The notes under the pieces were generated by a model. The model worked only from the letters and a program-made list of their open reading frames with translations. It was not told where the DNA came from and made no database searches. From positions 1 through 6,508 of the forward strand of contig JBKBQT010000071.1 of assembly GCA_046292445.1 (NCBI GenBank): a stretch of 6,508 nucleotides of DNA, read 5' to 3'. Shown piece after piece: positions 1 through 5,651 of this stretch. How positions within the stretch are numbered: the first letter of the stretch is position 1; each line of letters begins with the position of its first letter. Source of the DNA: CALIZF01 sp046292445. GTDB lineage: Bacteria > Pseudomonadota > Alphaproteobacteria > Rhodobacterales > Rhodobacteraceae. A program made the translations under genes and the position numbers.

Positions 1-29
1 GGCGCGTTGGTCAGGTCGAGCGTCAGCAT
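1..29 (-). CDS. 5' end of the next tail gene (partial, runs off the left edge)
   Basis: An ATG at 29-27 on the minus strand opens a frame reading MLTLDLTNA before the window ends. It starts 2 nt after the tail tube stop codon, spacing typical of a translationally coupled phage tail operon. In related phages the gene after the tail tube encodes a small tail-assembly protein (lambda G position). Only nine complete codons are visible, so the function is inferred from position alone. Confidence 0.55.
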
Positions 30-31
30 TC

Positions 32-988
32 TCAATACGCCTCGATGTCGTTGATTAGGGTTGCGGTGCACATCCGCCCGACCACGCTGTCGCGCGCCGC
101 CTGCCAGTCGAACGTCGCCTGCACGCCCTGCGGCCCGGAAATCTCGATGCGCGGGCGCGGCAGGTAGACGGCGTGCACCGTGAAGGTGAAGCTCTCGCCC
201 GAGGGCAGGACGTAGGCGAATTCCATCTCGCAGGCCTCGCCGTTGATGGCCTGCGTCACCAGCGTCTGGTCGGCGAACCGTACCTCGATCCGGCCGGTCA
301 GCGCGGCGATGGACGGGTCGGCGCCGTCGATGCGGCCGTCCGAGCGAATGGTCTCGATGCGGTCCAGGTTGTTGGCATAGGTGATCTCGGCCGAAACCAC
401 ATTGCCGAGGGCGGTCCCGTTCCGGGTGATCGCCCCGTTGAAATGCCCGAAGCGCTTCAGTTCCAGCGCGGCGGGTGGTGAGGCGGGTGCGCCGAACGCG
501 CTGGTCGTCGTGCCGACCGTCTCGCCCTGCGCAATCAGCCGCGCGGTGGCCGTCAGCAGGCCCGAGCGCTGCATCTGCCAGGTGATCTGGTCGAGCACGC
601 AGCCGGAATACATCGCGTACCGCGGCACCTCGGGCATGCCGGTCTCGATCGACATGCTGGGCAGCGTCCAGGACCCGGACTGGAACTCGTGGCTGTACGG
701 GGCTTCCGCGCCGGTGGTCGTGGGCGTGCCGAACGCCGCCGTCAGCCAGAAGCCGAAGGCCTCCGCGTCGAGCGGCACGACGACATCGCCATCGGCCGTC
801 ACCGCGTCCTTGATCGGCGCCAGCGGATCGCGGCCGTAGCCGAGAAGCTCCGAGTTCAGTAGCGGCTGCTCAGCCCCGAGCGAGGTGCTGGCGAAGGGCA
901 TGCGGGTGAAGCCGCTGGCGGGCGGCGTTCCATAGGTCGTCTCGAACGCAAGCGCCATCAGCGCCCGCGCCCCCTGGGCTCGTGCCAT
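32..988 (-). CDS. Phage tail tube protein (lambda V position)
   Basis: This 318-residue protein very probably forms the stacked hexameric rings of the tail tube through which DNA is ejected. The N-terminus (ALMALAFETTYGTPP, residues 9-23) and the following segment on the SELLGYGRDP pattern are typical of tail-tube/major tail proteins of alphaproteobacterial siphoviruses. The rest reads as beta-rich, with alternating short hydrophobic strands and many G/T/S residues, and no signal peptide or membrane helix. A strong Shine-Dalgarno (GAGGAGA on the minus strand, 994-1000) sits about 5 nt before the ATG and fixes the start. It lies 24 nt downstream of the tail terminator-like gene and 2 nt upstream of the next tail gene. 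Family is recognised from sequence style and synteny; no structural comparison was possible. Confidence 0.8.
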   Translation of the reverse strand: MARAQGARALMALAFETTYGTPPASGFTRMPFASTSLGAEQPLLNSELLGYGRDPLAPIKDAVTADGDVVVPLDAEAFGFWLTAAFGTPTTTGAEAPYSHEFQSGSWTLPSMSIETGMPEVPRYAMYSGCVLDQITWQMQRSGLLTATARLIAQGETVGTTTSAFGAPASPPAALELKRFGHFNGAITRNGTALGNVVSAEITYANNLDRIETIRSDGRIDGADPSIAALTGRIEVRFADQTLVTQAINGEACEMEFAYVLPSGESFTFTVHAVYLPRPRIEISGPQGVQATFDWQAARDSVVGRMCTATLINDIEAY

Positions 989-1012
989 GGTGTTCTCCTC
1001 GGGTTGTCGGGA

Positions 1013-1432
1013 TCAGCCGAGCGGATCGGCCGTGGAATAGTGCAGCACTACCGGGATCACGGCGGCTTTCAGGCTCGCCGCGCCTTCGACCGGCAGGTCC
1101 ACGGGCCGCGGCGCTTCCGCCTCGACCCAGTCGCAGAGCCCGCCCAGCGTTCGGTCGGTGGCGAGTGCCGCGCCGATGCTGGCGGTCAGCGTGTCGAAGG
1201 CCGCGTCACGGTCGGCGCCCTGCACGACCGCCTCGATCTCGGCGCGGTGCTGGTAGTGGTAGGCGAGCGGCGACAGAGTGACTTCGGGCTCACCCGGCTC
1301 GCCGTCGCGCAGGATCAGCAGGCCCTCGGCCGGGACGCGCTCGGGCAGAACCTCGCCGCGAAGGGCGGTAGCGGGCAGCGCCGAGAGCCGCGCGTACAGC
1401 GCGGCGAGGATGGTTTCGCGAGGGGTGGGCAT
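1013..1432 (-). CDS. Tail terminator-like minor tail protein (lambda U position)
   Basis: This 139-residue protein probably caps the finished tail tube and joins it to the head. It opens with a helix (RETILAALYARLSALPATAL, about residues 5-24), followed by short strands (EGLLILRDGEP, then HRAEIEAVVQG) and a second helix (AAFDTLTASIGAALATDR). This helix-strand-helix plan matches small tail terminator/gpU-like proteins, in which a 'multimeric' paragraph of strands (Y-H-Y-Q-H-R-A-E) is followed by a DUF-type helix. The ATG at 1432 is preceded by only a weak GGAA ribosome site; an in-frame stop at 1448-1450 rules out a longer version. Upstream lies the plus-strand cargo cassette, which now separates it from the DUF6441 gene, so its own transcription may depend on read-through across that cassette or on a promoter within the AT-rich leader. 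Confidence 0.65.
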   Translation of the reverse strand: MPTPRETILAALYARLSALPATALRGEVLPERVPAEGLLILRDGEPGEPEVTLSPLAYHYQHRAEIEAVVQGADRDAAFDTLTASIGAALATDRTLGGLCDWVEAEAPRPVDLPVEGAASLKAAVIPVVLHYSTADPLG

Positions 1433-1500
1433 CGGTCGAGTTCCGCTTCATGGCGCGCCTGGCGCGAAACGGGTCACCCATTCGCAAGTACCGCCAGCGC

Positions 1501-1604
1501 ATGAATCTGACTAACTACATGAATGAAATGATAAAAAACAGAGATAATTGTGCCGGATCGCTTCATGGGCGATGGATGCAGCGACTTTGACAAAGGGACT
1601 CGAT
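1501..1604 (+). promoter_or_regulatory. AT-rich leader and probable promoter of the SRPBCC/ATL-like cassette
   Basis: Base composition changes abruptly at about 1501: the next 50 bases are mostly A and T, whereas both flanks are strongly GC-rich. A good -10 box, GATAAT (1543-1548, 5 of 6 to consensus), lies 57 nt before the ATG at 1605; no convincing -35 is present 16-18 nt upstream, so an activator or an extended -10 may be needed. AAAGGGA (1592-1598) is the ribosome site for the gene at 1605. On the minus strand TATCAT (1534-1529) might serve as a -10 toward the tail terminator-like gene, but this is weaker. The rest of the 1433-1604 gap shows no gene that I can support. Confidence 0.5.
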
Positions 1605-2111
1605 ATGAAGCTTGCTGCCATCATTGCCGTCATGTTCCTTGTGGCCCTCGTTGCCCTGACTCTCACTGGTTACATGCTGCCCGCCACGCGCGAAGGCACC
1701 GCCACCCGGACTTTCGATGCGCCGTCTGAACTCGTTCGCAGGACGATCCTCGATATCGACAGTCAGCCATCGTGGCGCGCGCGTGTCGTCGCGATCGACC
1801 GCAGTTCCGACGATGGCTGGACAGAGGTTACCGCCGATGACGAGCGCGTTGCCTTCCGCCTTCTGGATGACGTCGACACGAAGATCACGCTCGAGTTCGC
1901 GAGTAACCGGGGCTACACTGGGCGGTGGGACGCAGACATCTCAGCGAACCCATCAGGCGAGACCACCTTGAATGTCAGGGAACAGGCAACAACGCCGTCG
2001 CCCATTGGCCGTATCCTTTCGCGGTTGTTCTTTGATCCGGAAGCCTTCGCCGCCACGTATCTTGACGAGCTGGCTGCCGAGGTCGCGCGCCGTGGCAGCG
2101 TGACGGAGTGA
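1605..2111 (+). CDS. Membrane-anchored SRPBCC (START/polyketide cyclase-like) protein
   Basis: This protein of 168 residues begins with a single hydrophobic helix (about residues 3-24, rich in A, V, I, L and ending TGYMLP), which is either a membrane anchor or an uncleaved signal. The remainder resembles the SRPBCC helix-grip fold: an opening strand (GTATRTFDAPSELVRRTILD, 31-50) followed by the usual SQPSWR motif (53-58), a run of strands (VTADDERVAFRLLDD; TKITLEFAS), and a long C-terminal helix (DPEAFAATYLDELAAEVARR). Such domains bind hydrophobic ligands in a deep cavity; the ligand cannot be told here. The ATG at 1605 was chosen over 1548 because AAAGGGA lies 6 nt upstream and the hydrophobic helix then starts at residue 3. 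It is followed after 3 nt by the ATL-like gene, so the two are probably co-transcribed. Confidence 0.7.
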   Translation: MKLAAIIAVMFLVALVALTLTGYMLPATREGTATRTFDAPSELVRRTILDIDSQPSWRARVVAIDRSSDDGWTEVTADDERVAFRLLDDVDTKITLEFASNRGYTGRWDADISANPSGETTLNVREQATTPSPIGRILSRLFFDPEAFAATYLDELAAEVARRGSVTE

Positions 2112-2114
2112 CGC

Positions 2115-2561
2115 ATGACGCCCAAGACCAAACGACCCAGCGACTGGAGAAAGCGCTTCGACCAGGCCAAACCGCCGAAAACCGTCATGCTGCACACGGA
2201 CTTTGCCGGGATAAAGGCTGGCACGCTAATGTACATTGGCTCGCCCGGTGTTTTCGCGAACTACATTGCCCGTATCCCGTCGGGAGAGACGCGAACGATC
2301 GAGCGGATGCGCAACGAACTTGCCCGGCGCAACGATGCCGCCGCGACATGCCCGGTCACCACGGCGATCTATCTCAAGGTGGTGGCGGAGGTGGCCCTTG
2401 ATGATCTCGACAAGGGCAAGTCGCTCGATAGCGTTGTGCCGTTCTGGCGTGTCGTTGAACCCGGCAGCAAGATCGCAAGACGGCTCTCCTGTGACGACGG
2501 CATGATCGCGCACTTCAGGGCATTAGAGGCAGCCCGCGACACTGGAGAACGCCCCGGCTAA
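2115..2561 (+). CDS. Small MGMT/ATL-like protein lacking the catalytic cysteine
   Basis: The 148-residue protein contains IPSGETRT (54-61), FWRVV (110-114) and a helix ending in TCPVTTAIYL (78-87). In O6-alkylguanine-DNA alkyltransferases the matching elements are IPxGxxxS/T and PCHRVV, with the acceptor cysteine in the latter. Here the motif reads PFWRVV (109-114), so Cys and His are replaced by Phe and Trp. Alkyltransferase-like proteins also lack this cysteine (usually PWHRV) and flag alkylated bases for nucleotide excision repair. I recognise a wider family of about 140-150 residue proteins with this PFWRVV pattern, but its function is, to my knowledge, not established; DNA binding is inference. 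A GGAG ribosome site (2105-2108) precedes the ATG by 6 nt, within the end of the upstream gene. Its TAA interlocks with the opposing DUF6441 stop. Confidence 0.55.
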   Translation: MTPKTKRPSDWRKRFDQAKPPKTVMLHTDFAGIKAGTLMYIGSPGVFANYIARIPSGETRTIERMRNELARRNDAAATCPVTTAIYLKVVAEVALDDLDKGKSLDSVVPFWRVVEPGSKIARRLSCDDGMIAHFRALEAARDTGERPG

Positions 2562-3184
2562 CGCTCGTCCACCCAGTTCGCCACGATCAACCCCGGCACG
2601 CTGTCCAATGCCCGGTCTGCATCCCGCGCGAGGTCCAGCCGCTTCGGCAGCTTGACCTGCGGCACGAGCAGGAAGATTGGCGCGGTGACCTTGCCGCGCC
2701 CGGTTTTCGACCGCGACACCACCGCCTGACCCTTCGTGTTCAGTCGTCCCTCCGCCACCAGCAGACTCGGGCCGGTGCGGCGATAGACGAAGCGCAGCCG
2801 CAGCCCGCGTCGCCGTTCCCATTCACCGGGCGTGATCCGGCCGCCGCGCAGGGATTTACCTGCGGCGGGCAGCGGGATCGCCAGCCAGAACCCGTTCTTC
2901 GAGCGGATCAGCGGGCCGGTGTCATGTGCGCCGACGATGACTGGCGCCTTCGACCAGACCAGCGCTGCGGCATCGAGGCTCTCGCCCGACCTCGGGAAGT
3001 TCTGGCTCCGGATCGAGTTGGCGAGCCGGGGCCCGAGCCCCGCGCCGGTGATCTGCAAGCGCCAGGCCGACTTCAGCCCGGTCCCGGCCTCGCGCATGGC
3101 GGCGGTGACGGCGCGTTCGCCGGCCGCGACTTCAGCCGCCATCATCGCGACAATGTCGGGATCGATGTCGAGCTTCAGTTTCAC
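2558..3184 (-). CDS. DUF6441-like tail completion protein (lambda Z position)
   Basis: This 208-residue basic protein matches the pattern of DUF6441 phage proteins: an N-terminal acidic-helical start (LKLDIDPDIVAMMAAEVAAG), a conserved helix ending in LKSAWRLQITGAGLGPRLANSIR (cut here to its key parts, about residues 33-55), a central APVIVGAHDTGPLIRSK segment, and a basic C-terminal half ending with IVANW. Position between the FII-like and U-like genes supports a role in tail completion or head-tail joining, as for lambda Z. The start codon is GTG (3184-3182), overlapping the upstream gene's TGA as GTGA, with GAGG about 6 nt upstream, indicating translational coupling. Its TAG stop overlaps the TAA of the ATL-like gene on the other strand. 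Precise molecular function is inferred from synteny. Confidence 0.7.
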   Translation of the reverse strand: MKLKLDIDPDIVAMMAAEVAAGERAVTAAMREAGTGLKSAWRLQITGAGLGPRLANSIRSQNFPRSGESLDAAALVWSKAPVIVGAHDTGPLIRSKNGFWLAIPLPAAGKSLRGGRITPGEWERRRGLRLRFVYRRTGPSLLVAEGRLNTKGQAVVSRSKTGRGKVTAPIFLLVPQVKLPKRLDLARDADRALDSVPGLIVANWVDER

Positions 3185-3495
3185 GCGGGCCTCAGATCGA
3201 CGGTCCAGACCAGCCGCTCGCGGTCGCGGACGGGCTCGCCCTGAATGAGGAAGGCGTCGCCGTCGATCTCGATGCGGTCGCCGGGGCGCGGGTTCGCCAC
3301 GTCGGCCACGCGCAGGTCGATTCGGGAGGTCTCGGACCAGAGCCGCGCGTCTCCGAAGTCGGTGACCGCATCGGCATGCCGAGCGACGATACGCACGAGC
3401 ATCGGCGCACCGCCATCAGCGATGTAGACCGCGTCCCGCCCTATGTTCGGATCGGCGAAGAGCGCCTCAAGTGCGATAGAGAGGGCATTCGGCAT
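3181..3495 (-). CDS. Head-tail joining protein (lambda FII-like)
   Basis: At 104 residues this is close to lambda FII (117). It has an N-terminal helix (SIALEALFADPNIGRDAVYI) and a strand-rich C-terminal half with the signature RPGDRIEIDGDAFLIQGEP (about 69-87) and a terminal strand LVWTVDLRP, typical of head-tail joining/attachment proteins that plug the portal complex and receive the tail. It is translationally coupled to the DUF6441 gene (4-nt overlap). Its ribosome site on the minus strand (GAGGAAA, 3510-3504) lies within the left copy of the 15-bp repeat, so any protein bound there to control the antitoxin gene would also affect this gene. Upstream of it one would expect FI and the capsid gene; the toxin-antitoxin pair intervenes. 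Confidence 0.7.
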   Translation of the reverse strand: MPNALSIALEALFADPNIGRDAVYIADGGAPMLVRIVARHADAVTDFGDARLWSETSRIDLRVADVANPRPGDRIEIDGDAFLIQGEPVRDRERLVWTVDLRPA

Positions 3496-3497
3496 GT

Positions 3498-3529
3498 TTG
3501 TTCTTTCCTCAGAAAGGAAGTGATACTAT
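3498..3529 (+). promoter_or_regulatory. Probable promoter of the toxin-antitoxin pair
   Basis: TTGTTC (3498-3503) and GATACT (3522-3527), 18 nt apart, form a moderate sigma70-type promoter; TTCTTT (3501-3506) with TACTAT (3524-3529), spacer 17, is an equal alternative. Either predicts a transcript starting near 3533-3537, giving a leader of roughly 20 nt. The -10 lies exactly between the two 15-bp repeats, so binding to them would block both polymerase and ribosome access. This is read from sequence only. Confidence 0.45.
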
Positions 3530-3546
3530 GTTTTCCTCAGACAGGA
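3504..3546 (+). repeat. Two 15-bp direct repeats, candidate operator of the Xre-type antitoxin
   Basis: TTTCCTCAGAAAGGA (3504-3518) and TTTCCTCAGACAGGA (3532-3546) match at 14 of 15 bases, 28 bp start to start. Each is also an imperfect palindrome, TCCT-5 nt-AGGA. Such paired palindromes next to a helix-turn-helix antitoxin gene usually act as its autoregulatory operator. The left copy contains the ribosome site of the minus-strand head-tail gene and the right copy (AGGAG, 3543-3547) that of the antitoxin. Part of the similarity could therefore come from ribosome-site sequence, although the shared TTTCCTCAGA core is longer than that would explain. Confidence 0.6.
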
Positions 3547-3553
3547 GAAAGCC

Positions 3554-3934
3554 ATGACCCTTTCCCATCAGATCGCCCGAAACCCCGAGGCTGGTGCCGT
3601 GCTGACCAAGGCTGCGCTGCGGGCGGCAGACCGGCTTGGCCTGTCAGGCCGACAACTGGCCGACATCGTCGGCGTCTCCGAGGCGACCGTCTCGCGCTGG
3701 AAACGGGGCGAAAGCCTGCTCGAGCCGGGTTCGAAGCCCTTCGAGCTTGCGGCCCTTCTTGTGCGGACCTTCCGCTCGCTCGACGCGATCACCGGGGGCG
3801 ACGAGGCGGTGGCGCGGCGGTGGCTGGCCGCCCCGAACACCGCGCTCGCGGCGCGGCCCGTGGAGCGGATGACGCAGGTGCAGGGGCTTGTCGATCTCAC
3901 GACCTATCTGGACGCAAGACGCGCTCCGCTCTGA
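3554..3934 (+). CDS. Xre/MbcA/ParS-type antitoxin of the RES toxin
   Basis: This 126-residue protein has a Xre-like helix-turn-helix in its N-terminal half (about residues 24-55, with SGRQLADIVGVSEATVSRWK at 31-50) and a C-terminal MbcA/ParS/Xre toxin-binding domain (formerly DUF2384; about 73-122, with the pattern A-x-x-W-L-x-x-P-N-x-A-L at 86-98). Such antitoxins bind their RES toxin, cover its active site, and repress their own promoter. The toxin gene follows with a 47-nt overlap. AGGAG (3543-3547) is 6 nt before the ATG and fixes the start. The divergent head-tail gene starts 58 nt away, so the repeats between them may control both. Family assignment is firm from the domain pair plus the neighbour; DNA target is inferred. 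Confidence 0.88.
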   Translation: MTLSHQIARNPEAGAVLTKAALRAADRLGLSGRQLADIVGVSEATVSRWKRGESLLEPGSKPFELAALLVRTFRSLDAITGGDEAVARRWLAAPNTALAARPVERMTQVQGLVDLTTYLDARRAPL

Positions 3935-4670
3935 GGCGCGGCCCTACGCGGGCCCGGCATGGCGGTTCGTCGAGGCCCAGCATCGGGTCTCGACCCTGAA
4001 GCTTGTCGACAGCCTCGCCGAACAGGCGGCCCTCGAGGAGATCCTCGAGGGCACGAAGCCGCCCCTGCCGGAGGACTGCCGGGCGCTCGATTACCTGCTG
4101 GCCACGCCTTTCCGCTATCGCCCCTATCCGGCGGGATCGCGGTTTCGCCGCGCGGGCCTGACGCCGGGCGTCTGGTACGGGGCCGAGGCGCCCGAGACGG
4201 CGGCGGCCGAAATGGTCTTCTACCGCTTCCTGTTCTACGCCGAGAGTCCGGTGACGCCCTTTCCCGACGATGCGGCCGAATACACCGCCTTCTCGGCGGA
4301 GGTCGCAACGCCCGTGGCAGTCGACCTGACGGCCGGGGCACTGGCCACCGATCATGCTGTCTGGACCCACCTCACCGACTACGCGGCCTGCCAGGATCTG
4401 GCCGAGGAGGCCCGCGCGATCGGTGCCGAGGTGATCCGCTACGCCTCTGTCCGCGATCCTGCCCGGGGTGCGAACCTTGCCGTGCTGACCTGCCGTGCCT
4501 TTGCCGCCCCGCAGCCGATCGAACGTCAGACCTGGCGCATCCGGATCGGCCCCACCGGCGCGCAGGTGCTGCGCGAGCATCCGCGCCTCGGGCTCGAGTT
4601 CCCGAAGGACAGCTTCGCCCCGGACACACGCCTTCTCGGCATGCTCTGGGACCGCCCCCGCGCCCGGTAG
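3888..4670 (+). CDS. RES-domain toxin (NAD+-consuming, MbcT/ParT family)
   Basis: A 260-residue RES-domain protein paired with the antitoxin just upstream. RES toxins act in the cytoplasm on NAD+: MbcT phosphorolyses it and ParT uses it to ADP-ribosylate Prs; both arrest growth. Visible elements are the opening WRFVEAQH (25-32), RFRRAG (85-90) giving the conserved Arg, WYGAE (96-100) giving the conserved Tyr97, the catalytic-type Glu108 in TAAAEMVFYRF, and the RYASVRD segment (184-190) with the conserved Ser187. All expected active-site residues appear intact. The only start in the frame before the domain is TTG at 3888 (an in-frame TGA lies at 3870), so initiation is inside the antitoxin gene, with a weak GGGG/AGG site. 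That suggests toxin made at low level by coupled translation. The stop is 6 nt from the opposing capsid stop. Which enzyme activity it has cannot be told. Confidence 0.88.
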   Translation: MSISRPIWTQDALRSEARPYAGPAWRFVEAQHRVSTLKLVDSLAEQAALEEILEGTKPPLPEDCRALDYLLATPFRYRPYPAGSRFRRAGLTPGVWYGAEAPETAAAEMVFYRFLFYAESPVTPFPDDAAEYTAFSAEVATPVAVDLTAGALATDHAVWTHLTDYAACQDLAEEARAIGAEVIRYASVRDPARGANLAVLTCRAFAAPQPIERQTWRIRIGPTGAQVLREHPRLGLEFPKDSFAPDTRLLGMLWDRPRAR

Positions 4671-4676
4671 GCCTTA

Positions 4677-5651
4677 TTACGTCCGCCGCGCCGAACGCAG
4701 CACCTGCGGGCGGGTGCAGATCGGGAGCGGGTTGCTCTCGATCTCGAGCCGCACCCACTCGTCGCGATCCCGGTCGGGGATGGTGCGGGCATAGAGCGGC
4801 TGACCGAGGGTGTTCACCGTCTCGAAGGTGTCGGCGGGGGCGTAGTAGATCTCGAAGAGCCCCTCGATACCCTCGGGATAGAAGAACGCCTTGTCGGTCG
4901 GCACGCCGAAGCCCACGCCGCCCCGGTAGCGGCGGAAGGCGATACCGCCGAAGCTGACCTCGTCGGCGACGCGACCGCGCAGATCGGCCGCGGCGGCGGT
5001 GTTGAGATAGGTCTCGCGCACCTCCTTGTGGGCGACGAGATCGGCGAAGAAGGCCGAGCCGCATTCGGCGCGGACCTGCACCGCCCCGGCCGAGAGCCCG
5101 CCCATCGAGTCCTCGACGCTCTCGATCAGCGCCTGGCAGCGCTTTCGCAGCGCTCCCGAAGCGGGGCTTGCGTTGTCGAGGTCGAAGTCGATCTCGGCGG
5201 CGGGGCTGATGCCGAACTCGGTGAAGTAGTTCACGACCGTGGCGTGGTCCTTGGGGTCCTTCACGATCCCCTGGATGCCGTTCAGAAGGTGGTATTCGAA
5301 GGTGGTCTCGGCGTCCTGGCGGAGCTTGCGCAGCCGGTAGGCCGCCTTGGTCTGCACCTGCTGGGTCGCGCTTTCGGAGCCGAAGTCGCGGACGGACTGG
5401 ATCTCGGAGGCCCAGAGGACGTCCTGCTTCTTGAACTGGCGGCAGACGAAGGCGCGCATCTCGCGCCGGTCGGGAACTTGGCTCTCGTAGGTCGAGCCGC
5501 GCTCGGAGAACGGGATCAGCGAGAGCGTGCCGTCCCGGCTCTCGATCATGACGGTGCGCGAGCGCACGCCGCGCGGGCTGAAGAGGTTCGATCCCGAGAG
5601 CAACGCGGGCTTGTAGGGGATGTTCTCGAGCGCTGCATGTTGCGGGCGCAT
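4677..5651 (-). CDS. Major capsid protein (lambda gpE family), probably N-terminally truncated
   Basis: The frame encodes the HK97-fold shell protein. Recognisable gpE-family features are GSNLFSPRGVRSRTVMIE (20-37), DGTLSLIP (40-47), SEIQSVRDFGSE (82-93), EYHLLNGIQGIVKD, the FGISPAAEIDFDLD region, and a C-terminus on NPLPICTRP. Reading from the ATG at 5651 gives 324 residues. Relatives begin with about 15-20 residues (pattern DAFS-x-x-x-L-x-x-A-x-x) before the ENIPYKP segment; here only MRPQHAAL remains, and beyond that the frame is simply antisense to the ATPase gene. The 5' end therefore appears lost at about 5635-5650. The ATG has only a weak upstream AGG. The product may still fold, but lacks the N-terminal arm. 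Downstream the RES gene converges on its TAA with a 6-nt gap. A longer frame to 5819 was not accepted because it is not capsid-like. Confidence 0.8.
   Translation of the reverse strand: MRPQHAALENIPYKPALLSGSNLFSPRGVRSRTVMIESRDGTLSLIPFSERGSTYESQVPDRREMRAFVCRQFKKQDVLWASEIQSVRDFGSESATQQVQTKAAYRLRKLRQDAETTFEYHLLNGIQGIVKDPKDHATVVNYFTEFGISPAAEIDFDLDNASPASGALRKRCQALIESVEDSMGGLSAGAVQVRAECGSAFFADLVAHKEVRETYLNTAAAADLRGRVADEVSFGGIAFRRYRGGVGFGVPTDKAFFYPEGIEGLFEIYYAPADTFETVNTLGQPLYARTIPDRDRDEWVRLEIESNPLPICTRPQVLRSARRT

Larger units (their letters stand above)
1503..2561 (+). mobile_element. Moron-like two-gene cargo cassette inside the tail operon
   Basis: Two plus-strand genes with their own leader sit between the minus-strand DUF6441 gene and the tail terminator-like gene, which are neighbours (Z, U) in lambda-like phages. 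The left boundary is a sharp GC-to-AT step at about 1501. The right boundary is the interlocked stop codons at 2558-2561. GC content is visibly lower and codon use less GC-biased than in the flanking phage genes, which suggests separate acquisition. No transposase, inverted repeats or target duplication were found, so illegitimate recombination, as assumed for morons, is the simplest route. The term is an inference from layout. Confidence 0.65.
1..5651 (-). mobile_element. Prophage head-tail (late) region, lambda-like order, interrupted by plus-strand cargo
   Basis: Read right to left on the minus strand, the recognisable genes follow the lambda late order: capsid E, head-tail joining FII, tail completion Z, tail terminator U, tail tube V, then the start of the next tail gene. 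The FII-like and Z-like genes overlap by 4 nt and the tube gene sits 24 nt after the U-like gene, as in one operon. Lambda FI has no visible counterpart; its place holds a toxin-antitoxin pair. No integrase, attachment site, terminase or portal lies in the window, so the prophage limits and completeness are unknown. Family calls rest on reading the proteins and on synteny. Confidence 0.85.

Noticed and set aside
1290..1502. Minus-strand 70-codon frame overlapping the tail terminator-like gene start
   Set aside because: It is Arg/Pro/Ala-rich in the out-of-frame part and mostly a shadow of the 1013-1432 gene; the first 20 codons lie outside that gene, but nothing supports them as a real or broken gene.
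1548..1604. Upstream start for the SRPBCC gene at 1548
   Set aside because: It would overlap the -10 box, has no ribosome site, and would put a polar 19-residue extension before the hydrophobic anchor; the ATG at 1605 has AAAGGGA in place.
4671..4676. Terminator between the convergent RES and capsid genes
   Set aside because: Only 6 nt separate the stops and no hairpin with a T run is visible on either strand.
3959..4957. Plus-strand 332-codon frame
   Set aside because: Arg/Gly/Pro-rich shadow of the RES toxin and antisense of the capsid gene; it crosses two well-supported genes.
4372..5064. Minus-strand 230-codon frame
   Set aside because: Arg-rich low-complexity translation, out of frame with the capsid gene and antisense to the RES gene.
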